Shown in pieces: positions 17,794 through 26,638 of a stretch of DNA of 64,000 nucleotides. The DNA lies in assembly GCF_900474185.1 (NCBI RefSeq), contig NZ_UCNW01000004.1, positions 124,001 to 188,000 of the forward strand, in the 5' to 3' direction. Position 1 is the stretch's first letter, and each line of letters begins with the position of its first letter. This stretch comes from Synechococcus sp. UW69 (GTDB lineage: Bacteria; Cyanobacteriota; Cyanobacteriia; PCC-6307; Cyanobiaceae). Position numbers and translations under genes: made by a program. Below the pieces are notes generated by a model. That model was not told the DNA's origin and ran no database searches. It was given only the letters and a program-made list of their open reading frames with translations.

Positions 17794-18165
17794 TCAATGC
17801 TGCGAGTCCCACAGAGTTCTCATCGCAGCCACTGCCGCCGCGGCCGCGGGGGCCGTCCATTCCCCTTCGGCAGCACGGCCCTCCAACGGGGTGAGCAGGA
17901 TGCGCAAGTCCCATTGATTGCGATCACCGCTCAAGCATCCCCACCAGACGCCGCGATCAAGCTCCAGCTCAATCGCTTCCTCAGGCATCAGCTGGTCAAT
18001 CAGGCCCCGGTGCTGCTGCTCCAGGGTCATCACAAGATCCACCAGATCTCGCCACTCCGACTCGGTCAACTCAAAAGCCCAGCGCTCTCCTCCAACAAGA
18101 ACGCAGTAATGACCACGGGAGGGATCCCGAGACACACGCCAACCGGCTCCCTCCTGCTGAATCAC
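17794..18165 (-). CDS. DUF1818-family cyanobacterial protein
   Basis: 123 residues from a GTG at 18165, 10 bases after the rpoZ stop. GAGWRVSRDPSRGHYCVLVGG, then WAFELTESEWRDLVDLV and a Trp-rich stretch WWGCLSGDRNQWDLRIL are seen; this matches the small DUF1818 family restricted to cyanobacteria and plastid relatives. Function unknown. A GTG at 18213 would add 16 residues and overlap rpoZ by 38 bases. Confidence 0.75.
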   Translation of the reverse strand: MIQQEGAGWRVSRDPSRGHYCVLVGGERWAFELTESEWRDLVDLVMTLEQQHRGLIDQLMPEEAIELELDRGVWWGCLSGDRNQWDLRILLTPLEGRAAEGEWTAPAAAAAVAAMRTLWDSQH

Positions 18166-18175
18166 ACCCAGCCGA

Positions 18176-18403
18176 TCAACCAGGCAGCAGGTCGGGCTGG
18201 TCCTGCTCGTCACTCAATTCCACAATGGCTCGCTGAACCGGCTTGACACTGGACTCCTCCAGCAGGCCATCGAAGTCGTCGAATCGCCGCTGTTTGGCCC
18301 GGAAAGCAATCCGTACGGTCGTCAGATAACGGTTGCTTGATTGACGGATCAAGCTTTCGCCACGCTTGGCGAGATCTTTGGAGTCAACTCCGGCCGAAAG
18401 CAC
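18176..18403 (-). CDS. rpoZ: RNA polymerase omega subunit
   Basis: 75 residues from a [25 protein letters not shown], then [20 protein letters not shown] and [18 protein letters not shown] match cyanobacterial omega, which lacks the enterobacterial sequence but holds the same place on the beta' C-terminus. Omega helps assemble the core enzyme and, in cyanobacteria, affects sigma factor recruitment. A GTG at 18430 would add 9 residues. It is followed closely by the DUF1818 gene. Confidence 0.9.
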   Translation of the reverse strand: MLSAGVDSKDLAKRGESLIRQSSNRYLTTVRIAFRAKQRRFDDFDGLLEESSVKPVQRAIVELSDEQDQPDLLPG

Positions 18404-18445
18404 AGGCTTTTGAGGCAAACAGTCACACACTAATTGGTGACCGTC

Positions 18446-18730
18446 TCAAGCCAGCTGATCGGTGTGAAAGGGCACGTGCATGGGATAAGCACGCTGACGA
18501 GATCCGGGCACACGCAAAACGATCTGGCGACCCAAACCCAGAGCGGCCAGAGGCAACCGCAAATAGACCACCAAACCACTCAGCTCCTCGAGGTGAGCAT
18601 CGTCAACGCACTCGATGCGGATGCTGCCCCAGCTGCGACGCATGCGACAGCTCCGCAGCGGCTCCAGCCTGTCCTGCAGTTCAGGATCTTCCCGGTAGAA
18701 GGAGAAGATCAGCTGCTGCAATCGATCCAT
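18446..18730 (-). CDS. Conserved hypothetical cyanobacterial protein
   Basis: 94 residues from the ATG at 18730 (MDRLQQLIFSFYRED). It alternates helical and strand-like segments (WGSIRIECVDDAHLEEL, LVVYLRLPLAALGLGR). No family is recognised. An ATG at 18754 would extend it by 8 residues. It is divergent from the Hsp70-like gene and upstream of rpoZ on the same strand. Confidence 0.65.
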   Translation of the reverse strand: MDRLQQLIFSFYREDPELQDRLEPLRSCRMRRSWGSIRIECVDDAHLEELSGLVVYLRLPLAALGLGRQIVLRVPGSRQRAYPMHVPFHTDQLA

Positions 18731-18792
18731 CGCCTCCAGTCCCCTTAGTCTCATCCTGACTTCACCGTGCCCCGAGCACGGTCACAGATCGC

Positions 18793-20367
18793 GTGGGCGA
18801 AGAAAAGCTTCAGCATTCAGCACAGCGGGGCGGAACACTCGCCATCGATCTGGGCAGCACCACCACGGTGGTGGCGTATCAGGGTTCGACATCAGCCACA
18901 GCCGATCTGCTGAACCTGCCAGCCATTTGCATTCGGGCCGGTGAAATCCCGAGCCTGGTTTGGAACGCGACGCAACGGCCCCTGATTGGTCGGCAGGTGC
19001 TCGATTCAGGGCTCAATGACTCCAGTGATATCCGTCTGCATCGGGACTTCAAGGGCCGCATCGGTCAAGCCGACGCCCCAGATCAGGAGGCAGCCCGCTG
19101 GGCAGGCGAACAGCTGCTTCAGCAGATCTGGAGCCGGCTCCCCCCTGACCTCGCAATTGAGCGGCTGGTGCTCACCGCCCCGGTGGAGTGCTACAGGGCT
19201 TATCGCAGCTGGTTGCTGCAGGCATGCACCGCGCTGCCGGTGGCCGAAATTGCCCTGGTGGATGAACCCACCGCAGCAGCCATGGGTGCAGGGCTCCCGG
19301 CCGGATCCACGCTGCTGGTGGTGGACTTGGGGGGGAGCACCCTCGATCTGGCTTTGGTGGCGCTGGAAGGAGGCGAAGGTCGTGCAGCACCGATCGCACA
19401 ACTGCTGCGGCTGGGGGGACGCAGCCTGGGGGACAACAGCCGCCAGATGCTGCGCACAGCCAAGGTGCTGGGCAAGGCAGGGCTGCGTCTCGGCGGCCGC
19501 GACATCGATCGCTGGATTGTGGATCGCTGTTGCCCGGGTCAAACCGCCAATTCCACCCTGCTCAACGCCGCCGAACGCCTGAAATGCCGTTTGAGCGACA
19601 CCACGCTGGCCGAACGCGAGCAGCTGATGGAGTTAGCGGTGGATGACCAGGGGCATGTTCTCCGCCTGTCACGCAGCGAGCTCAACACCCTGCTGCTGGA
19701 GCGGGGATTCGGGGACGCCCTCGAACAACTTCTGGAGGCCTGTCTGGCCGGTGGTCGCCGCAACAATTGCAGCCTGGAAGATTTGGAAGGCGTCGTAGCC
19801 GTCGGAGGAGGTGCCCGGCTGCCTTTCCTGCGCCAGTGGCTCACCGAGAACACTGCACCAGCAAGCTTGCTCACCCCGCCACCAGTGGAAGCCGTGGCCC
19901 TCGGCGCCCTGCGACTCACACCAGGGGTCGCCATTCGAGATGTGCTTCAACACGGCGTTTCCCTGCGCTTTTGGGATCAGCGCAGCAACAGCCACCGCTG
20001 GCATCCCCTGTTCATGGCCGGACAACCTTGGCCGAGTCCGGCTCCCCTGGAACTTGTGCTGGCCGCAAGCCAGACAGGGCAAGACAGCCTGGAGGTTGTG
20101 CTGGGGGAACCAATCCCGCAGGGAAGCCACAGCGTGGTCTTTATCGATGGATTGCCGACCCTCCAAGAGCAGCCCGCAGGCGAGATCTCCCATCAGCCCT
20201 GGCCAGGCGACGCTCTGGTGCTGCCCCTGGAACCGGAAGGCGAAAAGGGCGAAGACTGCTTGAGGCTGCGCTGGAGCATTGATTCTGAAGCGCAGCTTCA
20301 GCTGGAAATCATGGATCTGCGCTCTGGAGAAGCATGGGGCCACCCAATGCTGGGGGCTGTCCGATAA
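18793..20367 (+). CDS. Hsp70/DnaK-like ATPase protein
   Basis: 524 residues from a GTG. The actin-like ATPase domain is clear: LAIDLGSTTTVVAY (phosphate 1), EIALVDEPTAAAMGAG (connect 1), LLVVDLGGSTLDLAL (phosphate 2) and GVVAVGGGARLPFLRQWL (adenosine). After about residue 380 the C-terminal part is short and diverges from the usual substrate-binding domain and lid, so it is not a normal DnaK. It is followed by a membrane protein whose start is near its stop, and by ftrV, suggesting an operon. The client is unknown. Confidence 0.85.
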   Translation: MGEEKLQHSAQRGGTLAIDLGSTTTVVAYQGSTSATADLLNLPAICIRAGEIPSLVWNATQRPLIGRQVLDSGLNDSSDIRLHRDFKGRIGQADAPDQEAARWAGEQLLQQIWSRLPPDLAIERLVLTAPVECYRAYRSWLLQACTALPVAEIALVDEPTAAAMGAGLPAGSTLLVVDLGGSTLDLALVALEGGEGRAAPIAQLLRLGGRSLGDNSRQMLRTAKVLGKAGLRLGGRDIDRWIVDRCCPGQTANSTLLNAAERLKCRLSDTTLAEREQLMELAVDDQGHVLRLSRSELNTLLLERGFGDALEQLLEACLAGGRRNNCSLEDLEGVVAVGGGARLPFLRQWLTENTAPASLLTPPPVEAVALGALRLTPGVAIRDVLQHGVSLRFWDQRSNSHRWHPLFMAGQPWPSPAPLELVLAASQTGQDSLEVVLGEPIPQGSHSVVFIDGLPTLQEQPAGEISHQPWPGDALVLPLEPEGEKGEDCLRLRWSIDSEAQLQLEIMDLRSGEAWGHPMLGAVR

Positions 20368-20386
20368 CACGTCCGTCCACAGGCCC

Positions 20387-21286
20387 TTGGAACAGCAGCT
20401 GTCAATCCATAAAACAGATTCAGCTTTTGTTCATTCGTTCTTGGCGGCACCGCGCCATCTGCTGCTGCGGCTCTGGGGTCTCGGAACCCTGGGGCTGGTT
20501 CTGTCGATCGCAGCAGGCGCCTACTGGTGGGAAAAACAACTGCCTGAACGGCTCCAGAGTGCGCTCAACGCCAACAACTTCGAGGCCTGCATTCGCACCA
20601 GTGAGCAACTGGCAGCCCTGCGCTGGTTGGGCGATGGGGCACCCAAAGAACAGGCACTCTGCCGCCGGAAGCATGCCGAACAGCTTTGGGAACAAGGTGA
20701 CCCCATCGCCGCCTTAGCACTGCAGCAACAACTGGTCGCATCGGGCCACGGCGACCTTGACGGCGATCGCGAGACCCTTGAACGCTGGCGACAGGCCCTG
20801 AAGGATCAGGCTGTCGCCCTGTTTCGTCAGGGGGAACTTCAGAAAGCGCTCGACCTGCTGGAACCGCTGAAAGGCCACTCCCGCAGTTCGATCAGCCAAC
20901 TCAGTGCAACGCTGATGGAGATCTGGAACCGGAATCAACTGGAACAGCGTCGGCTGGTGCAACTGGTGGAGCAGGAACGCTGGTGGGAGGCCCTGGACAG
21001 CATCAACAAACTCGACCATCCCTGGTGGCAGCATCAGGCCCGTGCCACCCGAGAACGGGTGGAGAGTGCGATTCAGGCTCTCGACGATGCCCAGGCGCAC
21101 CAACAGCATCCAGCGGTGCATGCCGATGTAATCAGTGGTGAGGCGCTGGATTCTGCCGTCCAGGATCAATTGCGCCAAGGCCTGGACCCTTGGACGGCCT
21201 TTTCCTCAGGATGCAACCATCTCGGCGGACGCGTCGAAGAAGACGGGCCAGAAAGTTTCTGTCGACGCGCATCTCCGAGCCCGTGA
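20387..21286 (+). CDS. Cyanobacterial single-span membrane protein with helical repeats
   Basis: 299 residues if the TTG at 20387 is used; the frame is open from 20279 with no ATG, so the start is uncertain. One transmembrane segment (LWGLGTLGLVLSIAAGAYWW, about 25-45) is followed by a long helical region with repeat-like blocks (LWEQGDPIAALALQQQLV, LFRQGELQKALDLLEPL), reminiscent of TPR-type helices. It lies between an Hsp70-like gene and ftrV. A chaperone partner anchored at a membrane is a reasonable guess, not more. Confidence 0.65.
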   Translation: MEQQLSIHKTDSAFVHSFLAAPRHLLLRLWGLGTLGLVLSIAAGAYWWEKQLPERLQSALNANNFEACIRTSEQLAALRWLGDGAPKEQALCRRKHAEQLWEQGDPIAALALQQQLVASGHGDLDGDRETLERWRQALKDQAVALFRQGELQKALDLLEPLKGHSRSSISQLSATLMEIWNRNQLEQRRLVQLVEQERWWEALDSINKLDHPWWQHQARATRERVESAIQALDDAQAHQQHPAVHADVISGEALDSAVQDQLRQGLDPWTAFSSGCNHLGGRVEEDGPESFCRRASPSP

Positions 21287-21316
21287 CAAAATGGTTCAGT
21301 GGATGATTCAGGTGCG

Positions 21317-21538
21317 ATGCAGGCGGGCGACAGGGTGACGGTTGAGGCATCCGTCGTGGTGTTCAACCATCCCGAACACCGGGGGCAGGCCTTTGACATG
21401 AAAGGGCAGAGCGGTGATGTGGTGAACGTCCTCAACGACTGGAAGGGACGGGTGATCAGCCCGACGCTGCCTGTGATCGTTGCCTTCGGCCGCTACAAAG
21501 CCCACTTCCGGGCCGACGAACTCAAGTCAGCGGGCTGA
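21317..21538 (+). CDS. ftrV: Ferredoxin-thioredoxin reductase variable (alpha) subunit
   Basis: 73 residues. MQAGDRVTVEASVVVFNHPEH, then GQAFDMKGQSGDVVNVL and VAFGRYKAHFRADEL form the SH3-like barrel of FtrV. It pairs with the catalytic FtrC subunit (not in this window) to pass electrons from ferredoxin to thioredoxin, giving light control of the Calvin cycle and other enzymes. The GTG at 21299 would add six residues. Its 3' end overlaps the pyrR 3' end by 17 bases in convergent orientation. Confidence 0.93.
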   Translation: MQAGDRVTVEASVVVFNHPEHRGQAFDMKGQSGDVVNVLNDWKGRVISPTLPVIVAFGRYKAHFRADELKSAG

Positions 21539-22073
21539 CGCGGCTGAGGAACACTCCCTCCTCGCCATCCACATCCTGCAAACGAAGTTCGATGCTTTCG
21601 CTGCGTCGAGTTGGAACGACGCGCCCACAGAAATCAGGCTGAATAGGCAGTTCGCGATGGCCTCGATCAACCATGGCGAGCAGCATCACCCGTTGCGGTC
21701 GTCCCCAACTCTGCAGTGCTTCCAGCGCAGCACGCACTGTCCGACCAGTGAAGATCACGTCGTCCACAAGGATCACCAGACGATCCTCAATGCTGTTGGG
21801 CAGCGATGTCAGCTGGGGCAAACGGGTCCCGATGCGCTCCAGATCGTCGCGATGGAATGTGGGATCGATTGAACCCTGGGAGATAGCGTGACCCGTCAGC
21901 CTTTCCAACTCACCCGCCAGGACCATGGACAGCTGAACACCTCGTGTTGGGATGCCCAGCAACATGAGCCTGCGGCTGTCTTCGGCACTCTCCAGCACCT
22001 GAGACGCCAAGCGCGTCAGGGTGAAACCAAGCTCGCGCTCCGAGAGAATTTCAATCCTGTCAGGGTCAGCCAT
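21522..22073 (-). CDS. pyrR: PyrR-family bifunctional regulator/uracil phosphoribosyltransferase
   Basis: 183 residues. The PRPP-binding loop VILVDDVIFTGRT is at 100-112, with LMLLGIPTRGVQLS upstream and LAMVDRGHRELPIQPDFCGRV downstream, as in PyrR. In Gram-positives PyrR is an RNA-binding attenuation protein with weak UPRTase activity; in cyanobacteria the regulatory role is less sure. It is divergent from gpmI across 108 bases. Confidence 0.92.
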   Translation of the reverse strand: MADPDRIEILSERELGFTLTRLASQVLESAEDSRRLMLLGIPTRGVQLSMVLAGELERLTGHAISQGSIDPTFHRDDLERIGTRLPQLTSLPNSIEDRLVILVDDVIFTGRTVRAALEALQSWGRPQRVMLLAMVDRGHRELPIQPDFCGRVVPTRRSESIELRLQDVDGEEGVFLSRVSPLT

Positions 22074-22181
22074 GGGTGATAAAGCAGTGCAGCGGTGTGG
22101 GGATCGGGTGAAACTGCAGCCTGAGGGCTGACGGAGCGTTAGGTTGATTCTGCAAAAGTCCTTAAGAACCGTCGGTCGCGG

Positions 22182-23819
22182 GTGAACGTGGGGAACAGCA
22201 CTACCAACGGTTCAGGTCGCTCCGGAACAGTGGCACCTGTTGTCCTCGCCATTCTTGATGGCTGGGGCCACCGGGACGCAAGCGAGCACAACGCGATCCA
22301 ACAAAGCGGCACACCGGTGATGGATGCCCTGTGGCATGCGTATCCGCACACGCTGATTGAAGCCAGCGGATCCCACGTTGGCCTGCCCGATCAGCAGATG
22401 GGCAATTCAGAGGTAGGCCACCTAACCATCGGTGCGGGTCGCATCATCCGCCAAGAGTTGGTGCGGATCAGCGACACCGTGCGCAGCAATCAACTGGGTA
22501 CGAGACCGGTGCTCAAGGCGCTGGTGGAACGGATCCAACAGCGGAGAGGGACCCTGCACCTGCTGGGCCTCTGCTCCGATGGCGGTGTCCACAGCCATGT
22601 GAACCACCTCTGTGGACTGATCCAGTGGGCTGCCGATAGCGGCCTCTCCGATGTCGCCGTCCATGCCATCACTGATGGTCGCGACACACCAACCCAGAGC
22701 GCACCGAACTACATCAGCCAGGTTGAAGAAGCTCTAAGCAGATGCGGCGTGGGCCAGCTCGCCAGCCTCTGTGGCCGTTACTGGGCCATGGACCGCGACC
22801 AGCGCTGGGACCGCACCGAAAAGGCCTACAACCTCTACACCGATCCGGAGATCGCCGTTGACAGCCGTAAACCTGATCAGGTGCTGGCTGCCAGTTATGC
22901 CGAGGGAATCACCGATGAATTCCTCGAACCAGTGCGCCTGCAGAACAGCGTCATCAAGGACGGCGACAGTGTTCTGGTCTTCAACTTCCGCCCCGATCGC
23001 GCTCGTCAGATCGTGCAGGCGCTCTGCCTTGCAGACTTTGAATCGTTCGAGCGCAGCCGCGTTCCCTCATTGGACGTGGTGACCTTCACCCAGGTCGAAC
23101 AGGATCTGCCCGTCCACGTCGTCTTCCCACCGGAGCCGCTCGACCAGCTGCTGGGCCAAGTGGTGGCTGATGCGGGGCTTAAGCAGTACCGCACAGCCGA
23201 AACCGAGAAATATCCCCACGTCACCTACTTCATGAACGGCGGGATCGAACAACCCTTGGATGGAGAAGATCGCCACCTGGTGCCCTCTCCAAGAGTCGCC
23301 ACCTATGACCTTTCACCGGCGATGTCTGCCGAGCAACTCACCGACAGCTGCGTTGCTGCCATCAAAAAGGCTGAATATTCGCTGATTGTGATCAACTACG
23401 CCAACCCCGACATGGTTGGGCATACCGGTGTGATGGATGCCGCGAAGGAGGCCATTCAAACGGTTGATGGATGCATAGGCCGCTTGTTGGATGCTGTGGG
23501 GCGTCAAGGCGGAACCATGCTGATCACGGCCGATCACGGCAATGCAGAGTTGATGGAGGGACCGGATGGACAGGCGTGGACAGCCCACACCACCAATCCT
23601 GTGCCCGTGATCCTGATCGAGGGAGAACGGCGCAAGCTGCCTGGCCATGGCAATGGGATCACACTCCGCGATAACGGAGGCCTGGCCGATATTGCACCAA
23701 CCTTGCTTCAGATCCTCGACCTGCCGCAACCGGAGGCCATGACCGGCCTCAGCCTGATTGCGCCAATGTCCAACATGGACCCATCCCCAAAAACCGCTCG
23801 CTTGCCTCTTTCCGTCTGA
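22182..23819 (+). CDS. gpmI: 2,3-bisphosphoglycerate-independent phosphoglycerate mutase
   Basis: 545 residues from a [13 protein letters not shown] holds the first metal aspartate; [16 protein letters not shown] carries the catalytic Ser76; [18 protein letters not shown] and ADHGNAE are the remaining metal and substrate blocks. It is the two-domain, manganese-dependent alkaline-phosphatase-type mutase of glycolysis. Another GTG at codon 17 is an alternative start. It overlaps secG by one base (TGATG). Confidence 0.96.
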   Translation: MNVGNSTTNGSGRSGTVAPVVLAILDGWGHRDASEHNAIQQSGTPVMDALWHAYPHTLIEASGSHVGLPDQQMGNSEVGHLTIGAGRIIRQELVRISDTVRSNQLGTRPVLKALVERIQQRRGTLHLLGLCSDGGVHSHVNHLCGLIQWAADSGLSDVAVHAITDGRDTPTQSAPNYISQVEEALSRCGVGQLASLCGRYWAMDRDQRWDRTEKAYNLYTDPEIAVDSRKPDQVLAASYAEGITDEFLEPVRLQNSVIKDGDSVLVFNFRPDRARQIVQALCLADFESFERSRVPSLDVVTFTQVEQDLPVHVVFPPEPLDQLLGQVVADAGLKQYRTAETEKYPHVTYFMNGGIEQPLDGEDRHLVPSPRVATYDLSPAMSAEQLTDSCVAAIKKAEYSLIVINYANPDMVGHTGVMDAAKEAIQTVDGCIGRLLDAVGRQGGTMLITADHGNAELMEGPDGQAWTAHTTNPVPVILIEGERRKLPGHGNGITLRDNGGLADIAPTLLQILDLPQPEAMTGLSLIAPMSNMDPSPKTARLPLSV

Positions 23820-24049
23820 TGCTGACCTCAATTCTGTCCTGGAGCTGGATTGGCACCGGCATTCTTCTCATTGTCCTTGTGCTGCTGCACAGCCCTAAAG
23901 GTGATGGCATGGGTGGACTGGCTGCCAGCGGCAGCTCAATGTTCAGCAGCGCCAGCAGCGCGGAAGCAACGTTGAACCGGCTGACATGGACCTGTCTTGC
24001 ACTGTTCCTTTCCTTGGCCGTGATCCTGAGTGCTGGTTGGCTGACCTAA
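23819..24049 (+). CDS. secG: Protein translocase subunit SecG
   Basis: 76 residues with two membrane spans (IGTGILLIVLVLLHSPKG and TWTCLALFLSLAVILSAGWL) joined by a Gly/Ser-rich loop with GMGGLAASGSSMFSS. SecG joins SecYE at the inner or thylakoid membrane. Its ATG overlaps the gpmI stop. Only 12 bases separate its stop from the stop of the convergent island gene, the exact left border of the AT-rich region. Confidence 0.94.
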   Translation: MLTSILSWSWIGTGILLIVLVLLHSPKGDGMGGLAASGSSMFSSASSAEATLNRLTWTCLALFLSLAVILSAGWLT

Positions 24050-24061
24050 ACCAAGCAGCAT

Positions 24062-25174
24062 TCAGGAACTCACTATTTCTGCACGCATACTCTTCATACA
24101 TACATTTTCAATCCTGCGATTGAAACACTCTATATCTTCTGAATTTCGACTCTGAGCGGCATCTACAGCAAGGGTCATCAACTCTTCTTCCGACAAAAGC
24201 GAAGCCTCATCAGAAGGCTGAAAATAATTAAAATCAACAGACATCAATTCACAATATTGCTTATTACTCGATGATGCCCTGCAGTCGAGATGACCGACCA
24301 GAGAATGCTGAAGACGAGGCGAAAACAATGAATCAAATTCAGCCATTACATCCTCACCACCAGAAAGACGCTTGCAAACACGAAAGAGCCATCGATTCCC
24401 TTCATGGGGGAGCGGGAAAAACGACTGCTGCACTGGCCGCAATGAGCTGAGATATTCAGACATCCCATGAATCAAAACCGGATGGAAGGAAAGATTCTTT
24501 CGCACGTCAAAGGATTCCAAATCTTCAAGCCCTAAGGACATCCCTGTCGAAGATAAAAAATGCTCAAGCAATGAGTAAGGATGGGAGCGTGTTGGGATAT
24601 GACAACTCACGACACTGACAGAATCACCGAGTTCCCTCACCCCATCATAAAAACGTTGATAGTTGGAATACCAATTGCGGTCTTTACCAACAAAAGACAA
24701 AGCAAGGAGGCTACGCTCAAGCGCGGTAAATTGACGCCAATTCAAATTACGATTGGATAAAACCTTCAAATCATCAAGAAGCTTTTTTCGATCTCTAAAA
24801 AACCATTGAGAGAATGCAGATACATGATAATTAGATTGCAATCTAGAGTATCCAGATATAACAACATGATCAAAGGAATGCTTTTCTAAAGCCCGTTCCG
24901 CCATCGAACACACAAGGGCTGGACGATTGCCCAGCATTTCATGACTAATAACAACCTGGGAACTCGATTGAGCGGAAATAACACGATCGACATACTTAAA
25001 GGCAGTATCGCGATTCATCTTTAGCGCTTGATCTGCATCGCGCAGTTGCGCTGGATTTAAGAAGCAAAATCCAAGACCACCCTTCGACGCCTGAGCAACA
25101 AGCCGGAGAGAGGCTTGAAGAGAGGAAGAAGCACACTTCTGAGCTCCAACATGAATGACCAGCCTTCGCGTCAT
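24062..25174 (-). CDS. Sulfotransferase-like protein A of the AT-rich island
   Basis: 370 residues. The N-terminus LVIHVGAQKCASSSLQASL resembles the 5'-phosphosulfate loop of PAPS-dependent sulfotransferases (His8, Gly10, Lys13, Ser16-18). A second block VVISGYSRLQSNYHVSAFSQW has the Arg111 and Ser119 spacing of the 3'-phosphate site. The likely role is sulfation of a cell-surface glycan or other acceptor; acceptor unknown. Base composition is lower in GC than all its neighbours up to secG, with codon use to match. It is divergent from a second member of the same superfamily, which suggests acquisition as a unit. Confidence 0.7.
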   Translation of the reverse strand: MTRRLVIHVGAQKCASSSLQASLRLVAQASKGGLGFCFLNPAQLRDADQALKMNRDTAFKYVDRVISAQSSSQVVISHEMLGNRPALVCSMAERALEKHSFDHVVISGYSRLQSNYHVSAFSQWFFRDRKKLLDDLKVLSNRNLNWRQFTALERSLLALSFVGKDRNWYSNYQRFYDGVRELGDSVSVVSCHIPTRSHPYSLLEHFLSSTGMSLGLEDLESFDVRKNLSFHPVLIHGMSEYLSSLRPVQQSFFPLPHEGNRWLFRVCKRLSGGEDVMAEFDSLFSPRLQHSLVGHLDCRASSSNKQYCELMSVDFNYFQPSDEASLLSEEELMTLAVDAAQSRNSEDIECFNRRIENVCMKSMRAEIVSS

Positions 25175-25310
25175 TTAAACCTCAGAAGCCCATATTTCAA
25201 TAAAGATTAGAACAAAACAGCGGCTCAACGCAATGCCTAAAATTTTCACTACAGAATGCAAACGACAACGTCAAAGCCAATGCTAAAGTTATTGGGATAA
25301 CTGGAGTGCG

Positions 25311-26471
25311 GTGAAAAAGACGAAGCTTTTCCTGCATATAGGCCATGGCAAAACCGGTACTTCCGCTATTCAGTCATCCCTTGCTATCGCTTCAAACGAT
25401 TTAGCCGGGCAAGGCATTAGCTATCCCATTCAGCAATCGCTACGGGATCGAGCATCTCGACTGGAAATTACGTCTGGAAATTGGGAGCCCAACTCCGAAG
25501 CGAGCTTGAGCGATGAATTGCTAGAAATCACCAAAAATAATGGAGATAATTCAAAAATTATTTTAAGTTCGGAATCACTTTTTTGGCTGATTCCAGAATT
25601 AATTCAAAACAAAAGTAAGTGGGAGAACAATATTGACATACACATCATTCTGGCAGTACGAGAGATTGAAGAGATGCTTTCTTCCGAATACCAACAACGC
25701 GTTAAGCGACATGGAGACTCCATGCCTCTAGAACAATTCCTTCGAGCAAGACATTTCATATCATCCCATCATGCAAAGGCTGCTGAAATCATTGATTTAA
25801 TGACTCAGTCAAATATCTCCAATACAATCATTAATTACTCACGGCACAAACGAGACATCTCACAATTAATTTTCAAATGTATTGGTGCTGAAGAACTCTA
25901 TCCCGCAGACCAGATGGCTGGAGCGATTATCAATCGAAGCCTAAGCCGGAAAGAACTTGAGATCCTGATCACGATCAATGCTCTTTACTACAGAAAATTT
26001 CCGTGGATTAGTACAAGAATTTCAGACGCATTAATTAAAAATCAACCCCAGCTGGAGGCACAGCAATGCAAGCTTGCTAAGCCACAGCTCGAGAAAGTTT
26101 ATGAAGAAAACGATGCTTATCTTCAAACAATTAATGCATACCTTGACCCAAATGAACAGTTGACAATGCTCTCAACTCTCAGCCATAAAGTAATACAAGT
26201 CAGTTCGCCCGAACAAGTTCAAAAAATTCGCGACGAGGAAACCATATCCATATGCCTTATCGGAGATACACTCCTACAGACCTTGACCAATGAGTCCAAG
26301 CGAAAACTCTCAAACGACACCGTTGACGCCATCATCGAGTTGAGTCAGTCAGGGAACGTTTCAAAAACCACGGAGGTTGAACTTTTGGAAGTCGCCAAAG
26401 AGAACCGGCCCCAAGGATTGAAGTTAGGAAAACTATTGGAACGCGCGAGGACAGAACTTTCAAAGCTTTAA
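25311..26471 (+). CDS. Sulfotransferase-like protein B of the AT-rich island
   Basis: 386 residues from a GTG behind a GGAG Shine-Dalgarno. LFLHIGHGKTGTSAIQSSL carries the 5'-phosphosulfate loop (Lys14, Thr15, Thr17), and IILAVREIEEMLSSEYQQRV the 3'-phosphate Arg117/Ser125 pair. About 110 residues past the catalytic core (from 290) are helical and unassigned. Only distantly similar to protein A, so not a recent duplicate. AT-rich with rare codons for this genome. The acceptor molecule is unknown. Confidence 0.7.
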   Translation: MKKTKLFLHIGHGKTGTSAIQSSLAIASNDLAGQGISYPIQQSLRDRASRLEITSGNWEPNSEASLSDELLEITKNNGDNSKIILSSESLFWLIPELIQNKSKWENNIDIHIILAVREIEEMLSSEYQQRVKRHGDSMPLEQFLRARHFISSHHAKAAEIIDLMTQSNISNTIINYSRHKRDISQLIFKCIGAEELYPADQMAGAIINRSLSRKELEILITINALYYRKFPWISTRISDALIKNQPQLEAQQCKLAKPQLEKVYEENDAYLQTINAYLDPNEQLTMLSTLSHKVIQVSSPEQVQKIRDEETISICLIGDTLLQTLTNESKRKLSNDTVDAIIELSQSGNVSKTTEVELLEVAKENRPQGLKLGKLLERARTELSKL

Positions 26472-26483
26472 TCCGCGAGTCGA

Positions 26484-26606
26484 TCAAGCTCGAGCTGGGC
26501 ATCCATTAAGTCGGATATCTCTAGAGTAATTGAGATTGAATCGCCCTAATGAATAAATAAGCCGCCCAACAGCAAACTCTTCATCGAGAAAATGAATAGG
26601 AAGCAT
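26484..26606 (-). pseudogene. Possible gene remnant or 40-residue ORF between island genes
   Basis: An ATG at 26606 opens 40 residues (LPIHFLDEEFAVGRLIYSLG, then RFNLNYSRDIRLNG) on the minus strand between two plus-strand genes. The composition looks coding, and a second minus frame beside it (DLMDAQLELDRLAD) ends just before, as if a frameshift split one old reading frame. There is no clear Shine-Dalgarno. It may be the worn end of a lost island gene. Confidence 0.3.
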
Positions 26607-26607
26607 G

Positions 26608-26613
26608 TATAAT
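26608..26613 (+). promoter_or_regulatory. Candidate -10 box for the 469-residue island gene
   Basis: A perfect TATAAT preceded directly by TG lies 26 bases before the ATG at 26639. No good -35 box is found 16-18 bases upstream, so this may work as an extended -10 promoter or may be chance in AT-rich DNA. Confidence 0.4.
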
Positions 26614-26638
26614 CAAGGATCAGAGGAAGCACAGCGGC

